NCBI GenBank assembly: GCA_947500035.1
Contig: CANMQP010000005.1
Location: 62,001-126,000 of the forward strand
Length of the DNA: 64,000 nucleotides
Reading direction: 5' to 3'
Source of the DNA: an uncultured Kiloniellaceae bacterium
Lineage (GTDB): Bacteria; Pseudomonadota; Alphaproteobacteria; Kiloniellales; Kiloniellaceae
Within the stretch, counting starts at the first letter, position 1; every line of letters starts with the position of its first letter. The position numbers and the translations under genes are program-made. Below the pieces are notes generated by a model. It was not told the DNA's origin. It was given only the letters and a program-made list of their open reading frames with translations, and did not search any database. Positions 41,500 through 50,500 of the stretch are shown one piece after another.

Positions 41500-43716
41500 A
41501 TGAATAGAACCGTTGCTCTATGGCTGGCCGTGGGCTGGCTCGGTTACGCGCTCCTGCCATGGTACGCCATAGAGGACGGCTTCTGGATTTTCGAATGGCT
41601 TTTCGACGGCTACCCCGCCGACCGGGACTATGCGCCCGGCATTCTTCAGGTCTTTCTGGACGATAAGGTCTGGCTGGCCCCGATCAGTTTCTTTCTGCTC
41701 TTGCCTCTGGGGCTGATCGGGCGGGCCAAGAACGATCCGTTTTTTGCAAATATTCTCCTGATCTCGGGGCTCGGCGGGCTTGCTTATGTCGGACTCCAGG
41801 GCTTTTCCATCGGGATCGGCGGCTGGGAGTTCGCGAGCCTTGAACAGCTTTTCGGCCCTCTGGAGCGACGCCAGTTCGGCCTGGGCTACGGAGCACTGCT
41901 GACCTCGGCGGGGTTCCTGTTTTTTCTCACCCAGGGGATTGCGGCCCGCGGTGCGATCAACGGCGATGTCTTCGTGGTCGGCTCCATCGGGCTGGTCATC
42001 GCGCTCGTCGGTATTTTCATTCTCTTCCCGGTGATCCAGATCCTGCTCAGCGCTTTGAAGGATGACGCGGGTCTCTATGCGCCTTCGGTGTTCCTGACGA
42101 AGTTTTTTGACAAGAAGATCTGGGGTTTGGGCTGTTTGAGCGGCAACGTTTCCTGCGGCGCGGCGTGGAATTCCCTGTTTCTGGCGGTGACCGTCGGGGC
42201 AGGTACCACGATTCTGGGGCTCGCCTTTGCTCTTGTCGTCACACGGACACGCTTTCGCGCCAAGAAGCTGCTGCGGGCCCTGACCGTTCTGCCGATCATC
42301 ACGCCGCCTTTTGTCATCGGCCTGGCCATCATTCTGCTGTTCGGTCGCTCGGGCAGCGTGACGCAGTTCGCGAGCGATCTTCTCGGCATTCCCGCGGGGC
42401 GTTGGATCTATGGTCTTCCGGGCATATGGTTCGCGCAGATGCTGGCCTTCACGCCCATCGCCTTTCTGGTGCTGATCGGGGTTGTCGAGGGTGTGAGTCC
42501 CTCTATGGAAGAGGCCGCGCAGACCCTGCGTGCCGACCGCTGGACGACCTTTGCCACTGTCTCGCTTCCCTTGATGCGGCCGGGGCTCGCCAACGCTTTT
42601 CTGTTGGGTTTTATCGAAAGCATGGCCGATTTCGGTAATCCCCTGGTTCTGGGCGGGAACTACGATGTGCTCTCGACCGAGATCTTTTTCGCCATCGTCG
42701 GGGCGCAGAACGATCAGGGCCGTGCGGCCGTTCTGGCGCTTGTCTTGCTGGGTTTCACGCTCTCGGCCTTTTACGCCCAGCGCCGCTGGCTCGGTAAGAA
42801 GTCCTATACGACGGTGACCGGCAAAGGCGATTCGGGTGTGCATCCCTACCTGCCCAAACGCCTGACCTGGCTTGTCTATGGAGCGGCCGTTCCCTGGGCC
42901 GCCCTGACCATTGTTATCTATGTCATGATCGTCTTCGGCGGGTTTGTCGAAACCTGGGGCAGAGACCACAGCCTGACGCTGCGCCACTACATCTCGGCAT
43001 TCTCTGTCTCATCGGGTGAGGGCGGCCTGCTCTGGACCGGGTCGGCCTGGAATTCCTTTTTCACCACCATGATCATCGCGGGCGTGTCGGCACCCCTGAC
43101 CGCGGGCATCGGTCTGATCACGGCTTACCTGCTGGTCCGCCAGAAATTCGCGGGCAAGGATAGTTTCGAATTCGGCACCATGTTGAGTTTCGCCATTCCC
43201 GGCACGGTCATCGGTGTCAGCTACGTTCTGGCCTTCAATGTTCCGCCGATTGAGCTGACCGGCACCGGGGTCATTCTGGTCATCTGTTTCATCTTCCGGA
43301 ACATGCCGGTCGGGGTCCGGGCGGGTATCGCCTCCATGAGCCAGTTGGACAAGAGCCTTGACGAGGCCTCTCTGACCCTTGGGGCGACAAGTTTCACGAC
43401 TGTACGCAAAGTTATATTACCGTTGCTGCGTCCCGCCATTGTCGCGGCTTTGGTCTATAGTTTCGTGCGCGCCATCACGGCCATCTCCGCAGTGATTTTC
43501 CTGGTCAGCGCAAACTACGATATGGCGACCTCCTACATTATCGGCCGGGTTGAGAACAATGATTACGGCCTTGCGATTGCCTATTCCTCGGTTCTGATCC
43601 TGGTCATGCTTGCGGCGATTTCCATGGTGCAGTTCGCAGTTGGAGAACGGCGCATCAGACGGCGAAACCAAGATGGCGGTGTTGCATCACCTTTGGCGGA
43701 GAGTAAGGCGGCATGA
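41500..43716 (+). CDS. ABC importer permease, two fused domains (AfuB/FbpB-like)
   Basis: A 738-residue inner-membrane protein with about 12-14 helices. Two BPD_transp_1 permease domains are fused in tandem. The EAA loops are GVVEGVSPSMEEAAQTLRAD at about residue 340 and ASMSQLDKSLDEASLTLGAT at about residue 620. The extended N-terminal part (LAVGWLGYALLPWYAIEDGF and on) is typical of the AfuB/FbpB group. It should form the whole transmembrane channel alone, with an ATPase dimer of the next gene. It is labelled iron permease by similarity, but the operon context argues for a sugar-phosphate substrate. Its stop overlaps the ATPase start (ATGA). Confidence 0.88.
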   Translation: MNRTVALWLAVGWLGYALLPWYAIEDGFWIFEWLFDGYPADRDYAPGILQVFLDDKVWLAPISFFLLLPLGLIGRAKNDPFFANILLISGLGGLAYVGLQGFSIGIGGWEFASLEQLFGPLERRQFGLGYGALLTSAGFLFFLTQGIAARGAINGDVFVVGSIGLVIALVGIFILFPVIQILLSALKDDAGLYAPSVFLTKFFDKKIWGLGCLSGNVSCGAAWNSLFLAVTVGAGTTILGLAFALVVTRTRFRAKKLLRALTVLPIITPPFVIGLAIILLFGRSGSVTQFASDLLGIPAGRWIYGLPGIWFAQMLAFTPIAFLVLIGVVEGVSPSMEEAAQTLRADRWTTFATVSLPLMRPGLANAFLLGFIESMADFGNPLVLGGNYDVLSTEIFFAIVGAQNDQGRAAVLALVLLGFTLSAFYAQRRWLGKKSYTTVTGKGDSGVHPYLPKRLTWLVYGAAVPWAALTIVIYVMIVFGGFVETWGRDHSLTLRHYISAFSVSSGEGGLLWTGSAWNSFFTTMIIAGVSAPLTAGIGLITAYLLVRQKFAGKDSFEFGTMLSFAIPGTVIGVSYVLAFNVPPIELTGTGVILVICFIFRNMPVGVRAGIASMSQLDKSLDEASLTLGATSFTTVRKVILPLLRPAIVAALVYSFVRAITAISAVIFLVSANYDMATSYIIGRVENNDYGLAIAYSSVLILVMLAAISMVQFAVGERRIRRRNQDGGVASPLAESKAA

Positions 43717-44780
43717 CAATCGCGAGTAAAGCAGCATCGGTCAGCTTCGACGCCGTTACCAAGGCCTTCGGTCCGGTGGTGGCCGTGGATCAGGTTTCTT
43801 TCCGCGTGGAGGCAGGTTCCCTGGTGACTCTATTGGGGCCGAGCGGATGCGGCAAGACAACGACGCTGCGCATGATTGCCGGTCTGGAAATGGCGACTCA
43901 TGGCCGGATTCTGATCGGTGATGACGACGTGACATCGCTTCCCGCGACGGATCGCGATGTCAGCATGGTCTTCCAGTCTTATGCGCTTTTTCCCCATATG
44001 AACGTCCTCGAGAATGTCTCCTATGGTCTTCGCGTCAGTGGTCTGGCGAAACAGGAGGTCGGCGACCGGGCGCACGACGGTCTGGAACTGGTGGGACTGA
44101 AGGGTTACGGCGACCGGCTGCCCAGCGAGCTTTCCGGCGGCCAGCAACAGCGCGTTGCGGTGGCGCGGGCGCTGGTATTGGAGCCGCAGGTTCTTTTGTT
44201 CGATGAACCCCTGTCGAATCTCGATGCCAAGCTTCGGCGCAGGGTCCGGGAAGAAATCCGGGATATTCAGCAAAACCTCGGCTTGACGTCGGTCTATGTG
44301 ACTCATGACCAGGAGGAGGCATTGGCGGTTTCGGATCGGATCATCGTGATGAACCAGGCCCGTATTGCGCAGGAGGGCGCGCCCCGCGAGCTTTACGACG
44401 AGCCCGCTGATCTCTTCGTGGCTGATTTCATCGGCGACGCCAATCTGCTCGACGCGGAAATCCTGTCGCTCGAGGGCACGGAGGCTCTGGTTTCGCTCGG
44501 GGATATCCGACTCAGGCTGCCCGCCAGAGGTCTGGAGACTGGCCCGGTCCGTGTCGCCATTCGTCCTCAGGCGATCACACTGCGCGCTGACGCGCGGGGC
44601 GAGAGCCTACGGGGAGTTGTGCGCAAAGCGACCTATCTGGGCAGTCATATCGAATACAGCGTCGAGACGCCGATCGGTGAGCTCTTCGTGATCTCTGGAG
44701 ACGTTGCCCGGCCCATCGCAAAAGACAGCGATGTTTCGGTCGGTCTGTCCCAACAGGGGGTGACCCTGGTTGGGAGCTGA
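43713..44780 (+). CDS. ABC importer ATP-binding protein (FbpC/PotA-like)
   Basis: A 355-residue cytoplasmic ATPase. Walker A is GPSGCGKTTTLRMIAGLE, the Q-loop is VSMVFQSYALFPHMNV, the signature is LSGGQQQRVAVARAL, and Walker B is VLLFDEPLSNLDAKLRR. The H-loop is in YVTHDQEEALAVSDRI. Residues about 240-350 form a TOBE regulatory domain (VRVAIRPQAITLRAD). Start overlap with the permease stop (ATGA at 43713-43716) indicates coupled translation. It energises the AfuA-like importer. Confidence 0.93.
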   Translation: MTIASKAASVSFDAVTKAFGPVVAVDQVSFRVEAGSLVTLLGPSGCGKTTTLRMIAGLEMATHGRILIGDDDVTSLPATDRDVSMVFQSYALFPHMNVLENVSYGLRVSGLAKQEVGDRAHDGLELVGLKGYGDRLPSELSGGQQQRVAVARALVLEPQVLLFDEPLSNLDAKLRRRVREEIRDIQQNLGLTSVYVTHDQEEALAVSDRIIVMNQARIAQEGAPRELYDEPADLFVADFIGDANLLDAEILSLEGTEALVSLGDIRLRLPARGLETGPVRVAIRPQAITLRADARGESLRGVVRKATYLGSHIEYSVETPIGELFVISGDVARPIAKDSDVSVGLSQQGVTLVGS

Positions 44781-44939
44781 GGGCCGCCGGGCCATAGGAT
44801 CGGCGTGCTTCTGAGGGAATTTGGCCAATAGATTGGACAATCCCCTCCTGATTGTGAAAGATCGCATCGCGCTGGCCGGAAATAGGCAGCGGCCTGAATC
44901 TCAACAGACCTTGCGACAAAAGACCGGGAAGCGATCATC

Positions 44940-45644
44940 TTGCAGTATCCTCAGTTACCTCCACTTTTGAGTTTGAAGCGCCTCGCTCCCGGCGAAGATC
45001 CCTTTGAAACAGCGGTCGCCGCCGCCCGTGCCGGTGAGGGTGAGGCCGGAGATTTTCACTGGTCTCAACGCTTGGACCGGGTCGAACTGGCCATCGTGCT
45101 GGAGCCTGAGCCGCCGGTCGCCGAATCCCTGACCATGCTGCCCCTGGCCATGGTGGCCTTCGGCGATGCGCTGGGCGCCATCGGACCGCCCGTGCTCGCG
45201 GTTCACTTTCGCTGGCCTGATGCGGTCGATGTGAATGGTGGCTTCGTGGGCGGTTTCCGCGTGGCAATGGCCGAGGTCGAGAACGACGATCAGGTTCCCG
45301 CCTGGCTGGTGATTGGCTTCAGCATCGCGGTTCAGATGGATCTCACGGACGACGCGCCGGGACGCAAAGTCAACGAGACGACGCTCTATGATGAGGGCTG
45401 CGGCGATATCACGGCCGATCAGCTTACCGAGAGTTTTGCCCGTCACTTTCTGACCTGGGTCCACCGTTGGGAGGAGGAGGGGTTTGAGCCCGTCCGGCTG
45501 GCGTGGCTGGCGCGCCTGAAACAGACCGATGAGCCGAAAAAAGAGATCGACTCCCTGGGCGGACTTCGCCGCGAGGGTTTCGAGACAATGCCTCTGACGC
45601 TTGCTTTGGCCGGGCCAGGCTGGGTGTCCCGATCGCATGACTGA
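44940..45644 (+). CDS. Biotin/lipoate-ligase-fold protein (DUF4444 type), probably catalytically degenerate
   Basis: A 234-residue protein that follows the biotin-protein-ligase fold. The position of the usual KWPND substrate-lysine motif reads HFRWPDAVDVNGGFVGG, so Lys is replaced by Arg (R91) and the ND pair is altered. The glycine/arginine-rich biotin-adenylate loop (GRGRRGR) is reduced to GEGEAGDFHW. The C-terminal ~80 residues match the DUF4444 extension (VRLAWLARLKQ). The start is TTG, with GGGAAG upstream. It leads an overlapping three-gene operon with DUF6505 and DUF6352. In Alphaproteobacteria this set tends to accompany formate dehydrogenase genes, as here. A scaffolding or chaperone role is more likely than biotin transfer (inference). 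Confidence 0.75.
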   Translation: MQYPQLPPLLSLKRLAPGEDPFETAVAAARAGEGEAGDFHWSQRLDRVELAIVLEPEPPVAESLTMLPLAMVAFGDALGAIGPPVLAVHFRWPDAVDVNGGFVGGFRVAMAEVENDDQVPAWLVIGFSIAVQMDLTDDAPGRKVNETTLYDEGCGDITADQLTESFARHFLTWVHRWEEEGFEPVRLAWLARLKQTDEPKKEIDSLGGLRREGFETMPLTLALAGPGWVSRSHD

Positions 45645-46164
45645 GAAGCCCTTGCGTTTTCCGCGCAGCATACGCCTCGACGAATCGGACGTTTCGGTCT
45701 TTGATTCCGCCGCGGCGCCCGGAGAATGGGCCGTATCAGGAGCATTTGCCTTCTCGCAACTGACGCCGGAGGATCTGCAGGGGAAAACGCGTCAGGCCTT
45801 CGCCCATGGCTTTCTCGGTCTGGAGTCCTTTGGCCGCTCGACCCTCGTCACCGTGACGGACATCGACCGGGAGAGTTATGAGGGCATTATAGACCTCCTG
45901 GCCCGGCATTTTGTGGAGCACTACGGCGCACCGGATATTGCCGCCGCACGGCCCGCTGCCGAGGAAGAGGCTGCCTTTGCCGCAAGCCTGTGCGATCATC
46001 CGATCAACACCTTGCTGGCTGTGTCGCGCGAACTCGAGGACCGGGGCATCGTCGAGTCTTTCCGCGTCATTACCCCGGAAGGTCCGAAGCCGCACGCGAA
46101 GATTTGGGAAATCGTCGAACAGGAGAGCGATCCTGAGGATGATGCCCTTCAGAACGAGAGTTGA
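45637..46164 (+). CDS. DUF6505 family protein
   Basis: A 175-residue cytoplasmic protein. Recognisable pieces are LRFPRSIRLDESDVSVFDSA with GEWAVSGAFAF near the N terminus and the helical stretch SLCDHPINTLLAVSRELEDR near the middle. The C terminus is acidic (EQESDPEDD). The ATG at 45637 overlaps the end of the preceding gene (ATGACTGA), showing translational coupling. I know the family only as a conserved partner of the DUF4444 ligase-like and DUF6352 genes near formate dehydrogenase loci. No catalytic motif is evident. Confidence 0.7.
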   Translation: MTEKPLRFPRSIRLDESDVSVFDSAAAPGEWAVSGAFAFSQLTPEDLQGKTRQAFAHGFLGLESFGRSTLVTVTDIDRESYEGIIDLLARHFVEHYGAPDIAAARPAAEEEAAFAASLCDHPINTLLAVSRELEDRGIVESFRVITPEGPKPHAKIWEIVEQESDPEDDALQNES

Positions 46165-46165
46165 T

Positions 46166-47224
46166 ATGGAACAGAACGAACAAGCGGGTGGTGCCGAGTT
46201 GCCGCCGTCGTTGGATGCCGAGTTTTGGCTGACGAGCGGCTATCATTTGCTGCGGCGCGGCGAAGACGAGCGGCTCTATGTCACCAATGAATACCTTCGC
46301 GCATTCTTCCAGCGCCCGGAGATGGCGATCGTTGAGGAATCCTGTGAGTCGGAGCGGGCGCTGCACGCGCAGCTTCTGGAAGATCCGCGGCAAAAAGTGA
46401 CCACGGCACGGCTCGCGGAGCTGCAGGACCCGGATGCGCGTGATAACTATCAGATCGTCTTGGGATTTCGCGACGTCCTGATCGCCGAGAAGACGCTCGA
46501 GGCAGCCTATCTCAGGATTTTGCGGGAAGGTGTAACGGTTCCGCCGCTTTTTATCGATCAGATGGTGCATGCCATCCTGCGGAACATTCTCGAGGGCCGG
46601 AACGACGCCTTCCGCGCGCGGGCGGCGGAACTGCTGTTCCGGAGTCAAAAGGTCAGCATCCAGGACAGCGGGATCATGCTGGCGGACGAGGAAATCGTCG
46701 AGATGTATACCCGCGACGGCGGCTTCGGGTCTCTGGGCAAACTGCTTGCCGACAATGCCACGCCGATGCGCTCCGTCGAGCTGGACGTGCTGAGTGCCGA
46801 GAACGCCGAGATTTATTGGCCAAGAAGCGACAGCTTCGACACCGTGATCGATGTGAGCTTTACCCGGCCCGGCCTGGATGCGCTCTGCCGCGTGCTCGAG
46901 GCCTGGGTTTTCCATTTCTTGTCCGTCGAGGTGACGATCTATCCGGTTCAGCAGATCAGCGACCCCAAATGGTCCTGGCATATCGGCTTGGACGCGGAAG
47001 CCAATCAGATCCTGAACGATCTCTATAACGGCGAAGAGATCGAGGAGTCGCGCAACGCACGCCTGCTCAGTCTCTTCCGGCTCGAGTTTCAGGATACCGG
47101 TGACATGCGCCCCGACCTGGAGGGCAAACCGGTTTATCTGGGCATGGCCATGACGGCTGGAGAGCTCTTGAAGCTGAAGCCACAGAACCTCTTGATGAAT
47201 TTGCCCATTGCCCGTGCGGTATAG
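46166..47224 (+). CDS. DUF6352 family protein
   Basis: A 352-residue cytoplasmic protein. The N terminus (DAEFWLTSGYHLLRRGEDER followed by LYVTNEYLRAFFQRPE) and the middle (LFIDQMVHAILRNILEGRND; RAAELLFRSQKVSIQDSGIM) match the family as I recall it. No membrane segment or signal is present. The ATG lies 1 base after the DUF6505 stop; an open frame extends far upstream but belongs to an unrelated reading of the previous gene. It is the last gene of the three-gene group. Its link to molybdenum-dependent formate dehydrogenase is by neighbourhood only. Confidence 0.72.
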   Translation: MEQNEQAGGAELPPSLDAEFWLTSGYHLLRRGEDERLYVTNEYLRAFFQRPEMAIVEESCESERALHAQLLEDPRQKVTTARLAELQDPDARDNYQIVLGFRDVLIAEKTLEAAYLRILREGVTVPPLFIDQMVHAILRNILEGRNDAFRARAAELLFRSQKVSIQDSGIMLADEEIVEMYTRDGGFGSLGKLLADNATPMRSVELDVLSAENAEIYWPRSDSFDTVIDVSFTRPGLDALCRVLEAWVFHFLSVEVTIYPVQQISDPKWSWHIGLDAEANQILNDLYNGEEIEESRNARLLSLFRLEFQDTGDMRPDLEGKPVYLGMAMTAGELLKLKPQNLLMNLPIARAV

Positions 47225-47536
47225 GGGCTGCATCACAGGCGGCTGTTTGACTCGGGCGTTATGCAGATCAAAGCGTGCATGAAGTTCCGGACTTCACCTG
47301 AAAGGCGAGATTTGCGCTTCAGTGCATTGGAATTTTAGGGCCTGATCAAGTATAGTGGGAGGTCTGCGGTATATGATCCCGCGTGCAGAAAAGACGCGGG
47401 AAACGCAGATTTTAAGATACTTCTCTCCAGCAGGCTGGCCGGCAGTCCCTGGAACAACTTTTTTTTTGTGTGTTAATGGAATATCCGGCGCTCCCGCCGT
47501 GTTGGTTAAGCGGACGTGGGGTGCAAGGAACAAACA
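47225..47536. other. Intergenic leader with a small hairpin
   Basis: About 310 bases before the large SARP-type regulator. CCCGCGT (47378-47384) and ACGCGGG (47394-47400) form a perfect 7-bp hairpin. A T9 run occurs at about 47459. No gene is seen. Confidence 0.45.
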
Positions 47537-50500
47537 ATGCCCAGCATGCGCATGCAGCTCTTAGGTGGTTTCCGTTTCGAAACCGATGACGGCCGTCCAA
47601 TTGCCGTGTCGGCGAAGAAGGCGCGTGCGCTGCTCAGCTATCTCTCCCTGAACCAGGGCATGCCCCAGTCCCGCGACATGCTGGCGTCATTGTTCTGGGG
47701 GAACAGCGGCGATGCCCAGGCGAGGTCCAGCCTGCGTCAGTCATTGATGACACTGCGCAAATGCCTGCCGTCGGAAGACGCCGACGCGTTGCAGTCAGAC
47801 AGCGAATTCGTGACCCTGAGCGAGGCGGCCGTCAGGGTCGATGCCCTGGAATTTCAACGCCTCGTTCAAGATGACACCGTCGACAATCTGACACATGCCA
47901 TCGCCCTTTATCGTGGAGACCTGCTGCAGAATCTGACGGTCACGGCGCCGGAGTTCGAGGACTGGCTGGTCAGCGAGCAACGCCGTTATCGGCAGATGGC
48001 GTTGGGGGCGATGGAGCGCTTAAGCGAACTGCTGGAGCGTGACGGCCAGATGGATCGCGCCGTTGAGGTTGCCTCCGCCCTGGTCAGTCACGATGCTCTC
48101 AATGAGGAGGGGCACCGCAGGCTCATTACACTGCTTGCGGATCAGGGTAAGCTGAACGATGCCCTGCGTCAGTATCAGATCTGTAAGGACGTACTGCGCA
48201 AGGAGCTGGACGTTGCGCCGGCAACCGAGACCGAGGAGCTTCAACGCAAGATCCTGGAGCGTCGGCGCTATGGAGCGAAAGCTGCGGATACTGAGGTTGC
48301 GGGACCTGAACAGACTGCAAAGGCGGTCTCGGGTCAAACTGAGCCTACCGAACGGCCATCCGTTGTCCATCCCGAGACCGATGGGACTTTCAAAGGCCCG
48401 GAGCGCCGGCGGCGGGCCACCGACCTGCCGCAACCGGATGCGCCGGCGGCTGAGCTGCGCCATGTGGCGGTGATGTTTGCCGATCTGTCGAACTTTACGG
48501 CTCTGTCCGGACAGCTCTGGGCGGAAGACATGCATCGGCTGCTCAATCGTTACTTCGACGTGACTGACGAGGTCATCACACAGTTTGGCGGCACGATCGA
48601 CAAACACATGGGCGACAACGTCATGGCGATCTTCGGGGCGCCCGTTGCCCACAGCGATGACTCCGAACGGGCGATGCGTGCGGCCCTGGACATCCGTCAG
48701 CGTATCGCGGCGCTGTCGGAGGAAGTTGGTCATGAGCTGAAAGTTCATGTCGGCATGGCCAGCGGACAGGTGATTGCCAGCAAGACCGGCAGCCGCCTGC
48801 ACCGTGCCTATACGGTGCTTGGGGAATCCGTCAACCTCGCGGCCCGCCTTCAGGATCTTGCCGGACCTTCTGAGATCGTCGTTTCGGATAGCTTTTACCA
48901 GTCTGTCGCTCATGCGGTGGAAGGCGAGCTGATGGATGGTCTCTTGATCCACGGCATCCCGAGCGAGACCAGAGCCTGGCGGCTGGGCCAGCTGCGGCAG
49001 GAGCGGGACGAGAGCCAGGAGACAAGCTTTGTCGGGCGGGAAATCGAACTGGAGCAATTCGCCGGCATCGCGCGCAGCTGCGTGCAGTCAGGTAAAGGGC
49101 GTGTGGTCTATCTGCGCGGCGAGGCCGGTATCGGTAAAAGCCGTTTATCGAACGAGTTGCAGAGGATTGCCCGGCGGGAAGGCTATGCCTGCCACATGGG
49201 GCGTCTCCAGGATTTCGGTTCCGAACGTGGCCGCGGGGCCCTGAAGAACTTAGCCCTGTCCCTGCTTGATCTGCCTTGGGGGGCCCAGGCCAGAGCCGTG
49301 GATGCGGCTTTTGAAGATGCTGTCTTAAAAGGCTGGCTGCCTCAGGATGCCCGCGCTTTTCTCTATGACTTCCTGGACATGCAGCAGCCGGCCGAGCTTG
49401 AACCGCTTCATACAACGATTGAAAACGCATCGCGGTTGAGCAGCAAGATCCAACTCTTGTCCAGCCTGATCGAACGCTGCTGCCTGGAGCAGCCGGTGAT
49501 GATTCTGGTTGACGATATCCATTGGGCAGATGACCGCACGCTTGCGATCCTCGCTGGTGTTGCTGCGCAGCTGCGAGACGCGCCTGTCATTCTTTTGATG
49601 ACGTCGCGTGTCATCGAGGATCCCCTGGACCGCAGCTGGCGCGCGAGCGCGCAGGGCGTGCCTCTGACGACACTGGATTTGATGCCGCTGTCGAGTGACG
49701 AATGCACGGTGCTGTCCCGCCAGTACCTGGATGTGGACGACGCCTACGCGCGGGCCTGTATTGCGCGCTCCGAGGGCAACCCCTTGTTCCTGGATCAGTT
49801 GCTGCGTGCCTACGGTCATGAGACCAGAGAACTGCCGGGCTCGATCCAGTCCATTGTTCTGGCACGTCTGGACGTCTTATCCGCCCGCGAAAAACATGCT
49901 CTCAACGTTGCTTCGGTCCTGGGACAACGGTTCAATCTTGCTGACCTGAGAGAGGTCCTTGGCGATGCGGAATACAATTGCGGGCACCTTACGGAAATCG
50001 CGATCCTGCGTCCCGAGGGCGATAACGAATTCGCTTTCTGCCATGCGCTGATCCACGAGGCCATCTACGGCGCCATTCTGAAGTCCGAGCGCGATAAGAT
50101 GCATATCGAGGCATCGAAGCTTTTCGAGGGCACGAACGCTATTCTCTACGCCGATCATCTGGATCGGGCCGAGAGCCCCGAAGCTGCCGCCGCGATCCTG
50201 CAGGCCGCCCGTCATTCAGCCGCGAAGTATCACTTCGGCACCGCGCTTGAACTTGCGTCGCGCGGGCTTGAGCGGTCCCGCGACCGGGTGTTGAGCTATG
50301 ATCTCTCGCTGCTCAGCGGATTCCTCCTGCGCGTACCGGGCAGTGTCAGCAAATCTGTCGAGGTTTACGAACGCGCTTTGAATTATGCCGACAGCGACGC
50401 CGAGAAATGCCGCGCCTGGACAGGCATGGCGGAAGGCCTGCGTCTGATCAGCAAGTTTGATCAGGCCCTGGATGTGCTCGCAAAGGCCGAGGAGGCGGCA

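Noticed and set aside
41518-42987. A 489-codon minus-strand open frame
   Set aside because: Exactly opposite the permease, whose membrane helices and EAA loops are obvious; the antisense translation is a charged low-complexity string.
40352-44780. Ferric iron (FbpABC) importer
   Set aside because: The paired tyrosine iron ligands are not seen in the binding protein, and the gene neighbours are a phosphatase and inositol genes. Iron cannot be excluded fully without a binding test.
48020-49057. A 345-codon minus-strand open frame
   Set aside because: Antisense to the cyclase domain of the large regulator, which carries all catalytic residues.
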